This document shows, piece by piece, positions 1 through 6,836 of a DNA stretch of 41,031 nt. The stretch comes from Pseudomonas sp. N40(2020) (GTDB lineage: Bacteria; Pseudomonadota; Gammaproteobacteria; Pseudomonadales; Pseudomonadaceae): NCBI RefSeq assembly GCF_014472415.1, contig NZ_JACSZV010000050.1:1-41031 (forward strand), in the 5' to 3' direction. The translations under genes and the position numbers were made by a program. The notes under the pieces are model-generated. The model did not search any database and was not told the DNA's origin. It saw nothing but the letters and a program-made list of their open reading frames with translations. Numbering within the stretch: position 1 is the first letter of the stretch; the number at the start of each line of letters is the position of its first letter.

Positions 1-35
1 ATCTTTTGACCTTGTAAACAGCAAGATCAAAAGAT
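1..35. terminator. Imperfect hairpin downstream of the response-regulator gene
   Basis: Bases 1-14 and 22-35 form an inverted repeat of 14 positions with one mismatch (10/26) and a 7-nt loop. The outer arms are ATCTTTTGA and TCAAAAGAT. It lies just beyond the end of the minus-strand regulator gene, so it may end that transcript or act in both directions. The left flank is outside the window, so the U-tract cannot be judged. Confidence 0.45.
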
Positions 36-58
36 CGCAGCCTTCGGCAGCTCCTACA
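34..58. repeat. REP-type 25-mer
   Basis: This 25-nt segment (it contains CAGCCTTCGGCAGC) is identical, in inverse orientation, to the right arm of the inverted repeat at 20998-21022. The core CAGCCTTCGGCAGCTCCTAC is typical of the short intergenic repeats scattered through fluorescent Pseudomonas genomes. It sits between the end of the regulator gene and the hairpin at 1-35. Confidence 0.7.
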
Positions 59-74
59 CAGAGCGCGGCATTGT

Positions 75-704
75 TCAGAGGAGCTTGTGTTCCATCGCGT
101 ACTTCACCAGTTCCGCCAGCGAGGTGATGTTGAGCTTCTGCATCAGCCGCGCCTTGTGGGTGCTGATGGTCTTGCTGCTCAGGGCCAATTGCTGGGCGAT
201 GTCGTTGACGTTGGCACCCTGGGCCAAGCGCTCGAACACCGAGAACTCGCGCTCGGACAACAATGAATGCAACGGCCGCGCATCGGTCAGGCCGACCTCG
301 AAGACCATGCGGTCGGCCAGATCCGGGTCGATGTAGCGCCCACCCGCCGCGACTTTGCGGATGGCCGTCAGCAACAGCGCCGGATCGCTGTCCTTGGTCG
401 CATAACCCGCAGCGCCAACCTTCAAGGCGCGAGCAGCCATTTGCGCCTCGTCGTGCATCGACAACACCAGAATGGCCGGCGGATTGTTCAGCGCACGGAT
501 TCGCGGGATCGCTTCCAGGCCGTTGACGCCTGGCATGGAGATGTCCAACAGCACCACTTCGCAGGGCACATGGCGCAGGGTTTCGAGCAACTGCTCACCA
601 TTGCTCGCCTCTCCCACGACTTGCAGGTCCTTGGCCAGGCCGATCAATTGCTTGATGCCTTCACGGACGATGGTGTGGTCTTCGGCTACCAGTACACGGA
701 TCAC
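75..704 (-). CDS. NarL/FixJ-family response regulator (LuxR-type HTH)
   Basis: A 209-residue cytoplasmic DNA-binding regulator. The receiver domain (about 1-120) shows the acidic pair E8-D9, the phospho-acceptor D54 in VLLDISMPG, S82 and K104. A LuxR-type helix-turn-helix follows at about 145-205 (LSEREFSVFERLAQG, then SSKTISTHKARLMQKL). The GTG start at 704 is preceded by GGAG with suitable spacing. It lies 18 nt behind the histidine kinase on the same strand, so the two are almost certainly co-transcribed and form a cognate pair. The target genes cannot be told from sequence. Confidence 0.93.
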   Translation of the reverse strand: MIRVLVAEDHTIVREGIKQLIGLAKDLQVVGEASNGEQLLETLRHVPCEVVLLDISMPGVNGLEAIPRIRALNNPPAILVLSMHDEAQMAARALKVGAAGYATKDSDPALLLTAIRKVAAGGRYIDPDLADRMVFEVGLTDARPLHSLLSEREFSVFERLAQGANVNDIAQQLALSSKTISTHKARLMQKLNITSLAELVKYAMEHKLL

Positions 705-722
705 GTTGTTCTCCAGATTCAG

Positions 723-3119
723 TCAAACCTCATCCACCGGCACCCAGACATTCAGACTGGTGCCCTCCCCCGGCTCACTCTCAAGCACCAGGCGCCCCCC
801 CATGATCAGCACCCGTTCACGCATGCCCACCAAGCCAAACGAAGTCGGCCGACCGGCAGCGGCGACAAATCCTACGCCATCATCGCTGACCGTCAGACAC
901 AATTCATCGCCTTCCAGCACCAGCGTCAGTTCTACAGTATGCGCCTGGGCATGACGCATGACGTTGGTCAGCGCCTCCTGCAGGATGCGGAACAGCCCAA
1001 TCGCCTTGGCATCGCTGAGCGGCGGCAGATTGTCCGGCACCTGCACCAGACACGGAATCTGCGTGCGCGCCTCGAACCGGCGCGCCTGCCACTCAATCGC
1101 TGACGCAATCCCCGCATCGAGAATCGGCGGGCGCAATGCGGTCGCTACATCACGCACCAACTGGAACAACTGGGCGATCAGGCGCTTCATGCTATTCAAC
1201 CTGTCGTGCAGACCGGGGTCGAGTTGCGCGTAGGCCAGTTCGCACATCGATGTCTCCAGTTTCAGCACCGTCAGCATCTGCCCCAGCTCATCGTGTACTT
1301 CCCGGGCAATCCGCGCCTTCTCTTCTTCGCGCACGCTCTCAAGGTGTGCCGACAGCTCGCGCAGTTGCTCACGCGATGCCGCCAGCTCCAGCTCGATGCG
1401 CTTGCTCTCGGTAATGTCCCAGACGATGCCGTCCCAGACATAAGCGCCATCTTCAAGCTGCCGGGTGATCGCCTTGATCTCGGCCCAGCGCTGCTTGCCC
1501 TGTCGTGTGAGAATTCGCCCCTGCCACGACCAGTCGCTGTCGGTGTCCAGCGCCTGATCCTGGGTGCGGTGATAACTGGCCTTGTCGTCCGGGTGCACCA
1601 GACTGCGCAGACCCATGTCGCGGTGGGCAATAGCGGCCGGCGCGTAGCCGACCAGACTTTCGCTGCCCTCACTGATGTAGGCAAAGTCGATCTGCCCGGT
1701 CACCGGCGCCCGCTCCAGGCGGAACACCAGGCCCGGCACATTGGCGGCGATGCCTTGAAGGCGCGCTTCACTTTCCTGCAACGCCGCGAGTGCGCGACGG
1801 CGCTCGGTGACGTCGTTGAGATAGACCACCAAATACTCGCTGTCGCGAAAACGCAGGAAACTCAGCGATACATCCGCCGGCAAAACACTGCCATCGGCGC
1901 GCACACAGCTTGTCTCAAAACTCAGCGGCCCTTCTTCACTGGCACGCGCGCGTTTCCACAGATTGAGCCAGCGGTCCATGTGCAGACCCGGTTCGAAATC
2001 GATCAGCGGTCGCTCGATCAGCCCGCCCGAGGGGTAGCCGAGCATGTTTTCCGCCGCCCGGTTGGCGTAGCGCACATGGCTGTCCCAGTTGACCCAAAGA
2101 ATGCCGACGGTGCTTTGATCGATGGAAAACTGCGTCAGGCGCAGCGCTTCTTCGCTGGCGGCGCGCAGGGCGATGTCTTCCCGCGCCGCGAGCAGGCGTT
2201 GTTCGAGGCTGTGCTGCTGGCGCCGCTGCCAGAACACGATCGCCACGCAACTGAGCAGCATGACCGCGAACAACAGACTGAGGTTCTGCCAGAACCCCGG
2301 CGATTCCGACAACCGTGGATATTTGGGTTGCAGCCATTGATTGTGCAGGCGCTCCAGATCCTTGGCCGGGATCGAGCGCAGCGCGCTCTGGACGATGCCG
2401 GCCAGCTCAGGCCAGTCCCGGCGTGAAGCGACTCGCAACAATTGCGGCAGGCCGATATCGCCGACCACAACCAGTTCAGCGAACTCCGGTTCTGCCGACA
2501 ACCGCCCGAGTTGCGCTTCATCGACCACCGCGTAAGACGCCTGCTGACTCAACAACAATTGCAGCGCTTGACGCTCCAGCGGCACGCCTTGCAGGTTCAG
2601 GTGTGGATAGTTGCCGCGCAGATAGTCGGCGGTGGTGCTCGGCATGCGCACGGCGACGCGGGTCTGGCCATCGAGTTTTTCCAGATCCACCACACCCCCG
2701 GCCTTCTGGTCGCTGACCACCAGTTGCGGCACACGCATGTACGGATCGGAAAACTGCCACAAACGAAGGGCGCTCGGTGTCTGGGTCAGACCAGGGGCGA
2801 TGTCGATCTCGCCATCGCGTGCAGCCGCTTCCAGTTGCGCCAGATCCTGAAAATTGCGCCAGCTCAATTCGACATTAAGGGCTTTGGCCAGCAATTTCAT
2901 CAGCTCGACGTTGGCTCCGGACAGCCGCTGCAAACGCCGATCGTATTGCGCATACGGCGCCTGCAGCACCAATCCGACCCGCAATTCGTTGTGTTGCGCG
3001 AGCCATTGCTGCTCGCTCGCTGACAACTGCGCAACGTGTGCCGGTGGCGCAGGCGCCGCCCAGCCCATCAAGGGAAGCCACAAACAGCCGATAACCCACA
3101 GGCAGCAAAATCGCTTCAT
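723..3119 (-). CDS. Hybrid sensor histidine kinase: periplasmic SBP_bac_3 domain, two PAS domains, HisKA_3, HATPase_c
   Basis: About 798 residues. An N-terminal signal or membrane anchor is followed by a periplasmic amino-acid-binding-type domain (about 40-275) and a transmembrane segment near 280-302 (LLFAVMLLSCVAIVFW). Two PAS/PAC units follow (about 330-445 and 450-570), then a HisKA_3 dimerisation domain with the phospho-acceptor in REVHDELGQ (about residue 605) and a HATPase domain with N-box EALTNVMRHA and DDGVGF. Kinases of this subfamily pair with NarL-type regulators, which matches the next gene. The ligand is unknown; the fold suggests an amino acid or similar small solute. I chose the ATG at 3119 because it directly precedes the hydrophobic signal; an upstream TTG at 3140 would add seven residues. 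Confidence 0.92.
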   Translation of the reverse strand: MKRFCCLWVIGCLWLPLMGWAAPAPPAHVAQLSASEQQWLAQHNELRVGLVLQAPYAQYDRRLQRLSGANVELMKLLAKALNVELSWRNFQDLAQLEAAARDGEIDIAPGLTQTPSALRLWQFSDPYMRVPQLVVSDQKAGGVVDLEKLDGQTRVAVRMPSTTADYLRGNYPHLNLQGVPLERQALQLLLSQQASYAVVDEAQLGRLSAEPEFAELVVVGDIGLPQLLRVASRRDWPELAGIVQSALRSIPAKDLERLHNQWLQPKYPRLSESPGFWQNLSLLFAVMLLSCVAIVFWQRRQQHSLEQRLLAAREDIALRAASEEALRLTQFSIDQSTVGILWVNWDSHVRYANRAAENMLGYPSGGLIERPLIDFEPGLHMDRWLNLWKRARASEEGPLSFETSCVRADGSVLPADVSLSFLRFRDSEYLVVYLNDVTERRRALAALQESEARLQGIAANVPGLVFRLERAPVTGQIDFAYISEGSESLVGYAPAAIAHRDMGLRSLVHPDDKASYHRTQDQALDTDSDWSWQGRILTRQGKQRWAEIKAITRQLEDGAYVWDGIVWDITESKRIELELAASREQLRELSAHLESVREEEKARIAREVHDELGQMLTVLKLETSMCELAYAQLDPGLHDRLNSMKRLIAQLFQLVRDVATALRPPILDAGIASAIEWQARRFEARTQIPCLVQVPDNLPPLSDAKAIGLFRILQEALTNVMRHAQAHTVELTLVLEGDELCLTVSDDGVGFVAAAGRPTSFGLVGMRERVLIMGGRLVLESEPGEGTSLNVWVPVDEV

Positions 3120-3192
3120 TGAAGTCTCATACACTGACAAATTCTGACCAACCCATTAGGCTGCCGGGATACTTTCTGGCCTGGAATAACCG

Positions 3193-4182
3193 ATGCCCTC
3201 TGTCTACCGCCTGGCAATGCCAGCATTGTGCCTGTCGCTGATCCTGCCTTGTGCGTTTTCTGTCCACGCGGCCGACCCGGCCCCTGCCGCCCCTGCGGAA
3301 AAATCCGCCGAAGAAAAACCGGCCGAGCGCCAACCACTGCTTGAGCGTAGTCAGGAAGAGGCCGCGGCACTGGAACGTAAAGTCCCGGCGCAAGAACAGC
3401 AACAGCTTCAAGCCGGCAGCGACACTTTCCTCGCCTTGTGGAAACCGGCCAACACCGCTGAACCGAAAGGCGCGGTGATTATCGTCCCCGGTGCCGGCGA
3501 AACCGCTGACTGGCCACAAGCAATCGGCCCGTTGCGGAGCAAATTGCCGGACGCCGAATGGAGCAGTCTGAGTATCACCCTGCCCGATCTGCAAAGCGAT
3601 GCCATCGCTCCGCGCGTAATTGAAGCCGTTGCTGCGCCGAAAGCCCCCGAAACAGGCAGCAAGGACGCCACCACCGCGCAGCCGATCGAACAAGCAGCAG
3701 GCGGTGAGGCCGAAGTCGCCGACCAGGTGATCGCCGAAACGACTGAAGAACAGTCCAAAGCCGATGCCGAACGCATCTTCGCGCGCATCGACGCCGCCAT
3801 TGCGTACGCCGAACAGCAAAGTGCGCGGCGCATTGTCGTGCTGGGTCATGGAACGGGCGCGTATTGGGCGGCGCGTTTCTTGAGCGAGAGGCAAACGGCG
3901 CAGGTGGAGAAATTCGTCATGGTCGACGCGCAAGCACCGGCCAAAGCCAAGCCGCCGCTGGCGGAACTGACCCCGACGCTGAAACTGCCAACGGCTGATA
4001 TTTTCTACATGGACAAAGCGCTGGATCGCAACGCGGCGCTGGAGCGCATGCAGGCGAGCAAGCGCTTGAAGACGTCGGCGTTCAGCCAAGTGGCGCTCAA
4101 GGCGTTACCGGATAACAAGGCTGAGCAGGAACAGTTGTTCCGTCGGGTGCGTGGCTGGTTGAGCCCACAGAACACAGACTGA
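3193..4182 (+). CDS. DUF3530 family protein (putative secreted alpha/beta-hydrolase)
   Basis: A 329-residue protein with a clear signal peptide (about 1-26, ending SVHA). A proline/alanine/glutamate-rich linker follows (about 27-60), then a domain with alpha/beta-hydrolase features: VIIVPGAGETADWP near residue 95 and a nucleophile-elbow-like VLGHGTGAYWAARF near 216. The elbow reads GHGTG, with Thr rather than Ser at the usual nucleophile position, so catalytic activity is uncertain. DUF3530 members of this length are common in Pseudomonas and have no settled function. It is divergent from the histidine kinase (73 nt apart) and convergent with the djlA-like gene. Confidence 0.8.
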   Translation: MPSVYRLAMPALCLSLILPCAFSVHAADPAPAAPAEKSAEEKPAERQPLLERSQEEAAALERKVPAQEQQQLQAGSDTFLALWKPANTAEPKGAVIIVPGAGETADWPQAIGPLRSKLPDAEWSSLSITLPDLQSDAIAPRVIEAVAAPKAPETGSKDATTAQPIEQAAGGEAEVADQVIAETTEEQSKADAERIFARIDAAIAYAEQQSARRIVVLGHGTGAYWAARFLSERQTAQVEKFVMVDAQAPAKAKPPLAELTPTLKLPTADIFYMDKALDRNAALERMQASKRLKTSAFSQVALKALPDNKAEQEQLFRRVRGWLSPQNTD

Positions 4183-4191
4183 CCCAAAAGC

Positions 4192-4234
4192 AAAAGATCG
4201 TCCGAAGGCTAAGGCCGCGATCGGACGATCTTTT
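4192..4234. terminator. Bidirectional terminator between convergent genes
   Basis: A perfect 14-bp inverted repeat, 4192-4205 against 4221-4234 (AAAAGATCGTCCGA and its complement), with a 15-nt loop. The A-run on one arm and T-run on the other give a U-tract whichever strand is transcribed. It lies between the DUF3530 stop (4182) and the djlA-like stop (4249). Confidence 0.85.
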
Positions 4235-4248
4235 GATCTTAAAACCGC

Positions 4249-5016
4249 CTAACGAAAATCCCGCCGTTCACGAATCAACGTGTAGGCATTGTGCAACTCG
4301 CGGGTCTTATCGGTCGCCTCTCGCACCTGCATCGGCGTTGCACCGCTGCCGGCAATCTTGTCCGGATGATGACGGCTGAGCAGACGTCGATAAGCTCGTT
4401 TGATTTGCGCCGGTTCGCTGCTCGCCGACACACCGAGCAATCGCATCGCTTCCTGATAGCTTACCGCCGCACTGACGATGGGCCGTTTGCCGGGCTCGTA
4501 ATCACTGGCCAACGCCTGCACCTGATGCGTCGTCCAGCCCAGCCATTTACCCCACTGCGCCAACAATTCCCGCTCGCTGACGCCGGCACGACCATCGGCC
4601 CAGACCATCCGCCAACACGCGCGCAACACGCCTTCGGCCGCATGCGGCTGCGCACTCAGGCGCCGTAGATAACCGCGAAGATTATCGTCCCCGGACTTGC
4701 CGCGATTGAACGCCGCAATCGCCCGGCGCGTCGCCGGCTCGCTCATCTCCAGCGCGCGCATCTCATTGCGCGCCTGCTGGATATGCCCATCGGTCACACG
4801 TCCGTCACTCTTGGCCAGACGCCCGAGCAACACGAACAACAATTCGTCGTTGCGCAGCATCGGCCGACCACCGAGTTTCTCCCGCAGATGCCCCCAGCTC
4901 TGCAAATGCAGACGCCGATCCAGCGCCTGCCCCAACAAAGCCCCAAGCATGGCCCCCGGAATGCTGGCAATCGCAAAACCCGCTCCGGCTCCAATCAGAG
5001 TCCCTGGCCACAACAT
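4249..5016 (-). CDS. djlA: DjlA-like membrane-anchored DnaJ co-chaperone (TerB + J domain)
   Basis: A 255-residue protein. It has an N-terminal glycine-rich membrane segment (residues 4-30), a central TerB-like helical domain (about 55-165; LLGRLAKSDGRVTDGHI and WRMVWADGRAGVSERE are its two metal-site-like repeats) and a C-terminal J domain (about 190-255) with the HPD motif in SRHHPDKIAG. J domains stimulate the ATPase of DnaK. This is the DjlA arrangement: membrane anchor first, J domain last. It starts 1 nt after the murU stop, so it is the last gene of the amgK-murU operon. The link to envelope recycling is inferred from position only. Confidence 0.88.
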   Translation of the reverse strand: MLWPGTLIGAGAGFAIASIPGAMLGALLGQALDRRLHLQSWGHLREKLGGRPMLRNDELLFVLLGRLAKSDGRVTDGHIQQARNEMRALEMSEPATRRAIAAFNRGKSGDDNLRGYLRRLSAQPHAAEGVLRACWRMVWADGRAGVSERELLAQWGKWLGWTTHQVQALASDYEPGKRPIVSAAVSYQEAMRLLGVSASSEPAQIKRAYRRLLSRHHPDKIAGSGATPMQVREATDKTRELHNAYTLIRERRDFR

Positions 5017-5017
5017 A

Positions 5018-5689
5018 TCAGCGACTCGCTTCTATCAAGGTTTCAGCTTCGGCCAGACGCTCATGCGTGCCGACATCCACCCAATGACCTTTCAGGCGCT
5101 CGCCCGTCACCTGCCCATCCGCTATGGCCTTGCGCAGCAGCGGTGCCAGTTTGAAAGCGCCGTCGGCGCAGCCGTCGAACAGTTGCGGATGGATGACGGC
5201 GATGCCGCTGTAGGTCAGGGTGGCTGCAGTCGGCTGGCCGTCGATGACCTGACCGTCTACCAAAGAAAAATCACCTGTCGGGTGATGCGCCGGATTATCC
5301 GCCAGCACCAGATGCGCCAGACCGGTGATCGGCTGGTGCAGCACGCTGAAATCGTAATCGGTCCAGATATCACCGTTCACCACCAGGAACGCATCATCGC
5401 CGAGCAACGGCAGCGCACGGAAAATCCCGCCGCCGGTTTCCAGCGGCTCGCCTTCCGGCGAGTACTGGATGCTCAGACCAAACTGCGAACCGTCGCCCAG
5501 GTAATCCTCGATCTGCTGACCGAGCCAGGCATGGTTGATTACGATCTCGCTGAAACCCGCCGACGCGAGGGCATGCAGGTGATATTCGATCAACGGGACG
5601 CCGCCGGCACGTACCAGCGGTTTCGGCGTGGTCAGGGTCAGCGGGCGCATGCGCTCGCCTTTGCCTGCCGCCAGAATCATTGCTTTCAT
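5018..5689 (-). CDS. murU: N-acetylmuramate alpha-1-phosphate uridylyltransferase MurU
   Basis: A 223-residue nucleotidyltransferase. The N-terminus has the sugar-nucleotidyltransferase signature AAGKGERMRPLT, then PKPLVRAGG and the metal-binding region VVNGDIWTDYD near residue 110. In Pseudomonas MurU converts MurNAc-1-P plus UTP to UDP-MurNAc, which lets peptidoglycan recycling bypass de novo UDP-MurNAc synthesis (the route that avoids fosfomycin-sensitive MurA). Its ATG overlaps the amgK stop (ATGA), so translation is probably coupled. Assignment as MurU rather than a generic glucose-1-phosphate enzyme rests on the amgK neighbour. Confidence 0.93.
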   Translation of the reverse strand: MKAMILAAGKGERMRPLTLTTPKPLVRAGGVPLIEYHLHALASAGFSEIVINHAWLGQQIEDYLGDGSQFGLSIQYSPEGEPLETGGGIFRALPLLGDDAFLVVNGDIWTDYDFSVLHQPITGLAHLVLADNPAHHPTGDFSLVDGQVIDGQPTAATLTYSGIAVIHPQLFDGCADGAFKLAPLLRKAIADGQVTGERLKGHWVDVGTHERLAEAETLIEASR

Positions 5690-6705
5690 GCCGTCGCTCC
5701 ACCACGCAGGCTGGTGAACAGCACTTGCAGTTCGGCCAGCTCAGGACGACGGGTGATCACTGCTTCTATATAGGAGAAGAAGCGCGGTACGTCGGCGAGG
5801 TAACGCGGTTTGCCATCGCGATGGCAGATGCGAGCGAAAATGCCGATGACTTTCAGGTGACGCTGCACGCCCATCAGGTCGCTGGCGCGCAGGAAGTCTT
5901 CGAAGTCCGGCTGCACGGGAATGTTCATTGCCGAGGCTTGCTGCCAGTAAGTTTCCAGCCAGCCACGGACGCGCTCTTCTGGCCAACTGAGGAAGGCGTC
6001 CTTAAACAGGCAGGTCACGTCGTAGGTCACCGGGCCGTAGACCGCATCCTGAAAATCCAGAACACCAGGATTCGGCTCGCTGAGCATCAGGTTGCGCGGC
6101 ATGTAGTCGCGGTGCACCAGCACTTTCGGCTGGGCCAGGGCACTGTCGATCAGCAGGTCGCTGACGTGTTGCCACTGTTGCTGTTGGGTCGAATCGAATT
6201 CGATACCCAATTCACGCTTCACGTACCACTCGGGAAACAGTTCCAGCTCACGACGCAGTAATGCAACGTCGTAACTCGGTAACGGTGCGACCATCGGCAA
6301 CTGCTGAAAAGCCAGCAGCGCTTGCAGGGCATCGCTGAACAATGCGTCGGCATTTTCGCCATCGATCACGTCCAGATAGGTCTTGTTGCCCAGGTCATTG
6401 AGCAAAAGAAATCCGCGTTCGAGGTCTTCGGCATAAATTTTCGGCACATTTATTCCGGATTTCGCCAGCAAAAAGGCGATATCCACGAACGGTTTGCAGT
6501 TTTCCTGGGGCGGCGGCGCGTCCATTACGACGAAACTGCGACCCGCGCCTTCCCAACGGAAGTAACGGCGGAAACTCGCGTCGCTACTGGCCGCGGTCAA
6601 CGTGGCCGGGGGCACGGCGCCCCAGCCCTGATCTGCAAACAGGATTGCCAACTGTTCATCGAGCCAAACTTTCAGGTGTTGCAAGCGTACATCTTGGTCA
6701 GGCAT
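5686..6705 (-). CDS. amgK: N-acetylmuramate/N-acetylglucosamine anomeric kinase AmgK
   Basis: A 339-residue kinase with an aminoglycoside-phosphotransferase-type fold. The catalytic loop VLVHRDYMPRNLM and the metal-binding VLDFQDAVYGP are both present, near residues 196 and 217. AmgK phosphorylates MurNAc (and GlcNAc) at C1, feeding MurU in the cytoplasmic recycling pathway. It is the first gene of the minus-strand operon and is divergent from lptD, with 131 nt between the two starts. Confidence 0.93.
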   Translation of the reverse strand: MPDQDVRLQHLKVWLDEQLAILFADQGWGAVPPATLTAASSDASFRRYFRWEGAGRSFVVMDAPPPQENCKPFVDIAFLLAKSGINVPKIYAEDLERGFLLLNDLGNKTYLDVIDGENADALFSDALQALLAFQQLPMVAPLPSYDVALLRRELELFPEWYVKRELGIEFDSTQQQQWQHVSDLLIDSALAQPKVLVHRDYMPRNLMLSEPNPGVLDFQDAVYGPVTYDVTCLFKDAFLSWPEERVRGWLETYWQQASAMNIPVQPDFEDFLRASDLMGVQRHLKVIGIFARICHRDGKPRYLADVPRFFSYIEAVITRRPELAELQVLFTSLRGGATA

Positions 6706-6718
6706 TGCAAGGGTCTCC

Positions 6719-6734
6719 GACGGCGCTAGCCGTC
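6719..6734. promoter_or_regulatory. Hairpin between the divergent amgK and lptD genes
   Basis: GACGGC (6719-6724) and GCCGTC (6729-6734) form a perfect 6-bp stem with a 4-nt GCTA loop. It sits 14 nt before the amgK start and about 100 nt before lptD. It could be an operator shared by the two divergent promoters or part of the amgK leader. A TATTAT box at 6750-6755 is a possible lptD -10 element, but I see no good -35. Confidence 0.3.
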
Positions 6735-6836
6735 AAGCGGGTCATGCTTTATTATCCAGCATCTTTTTCAGACCATCGAGAGGCGTGCGGCCCACCACCG
6801 CGGGCAGATGGCACGCAGGAAGCCCGGACTAATAAG

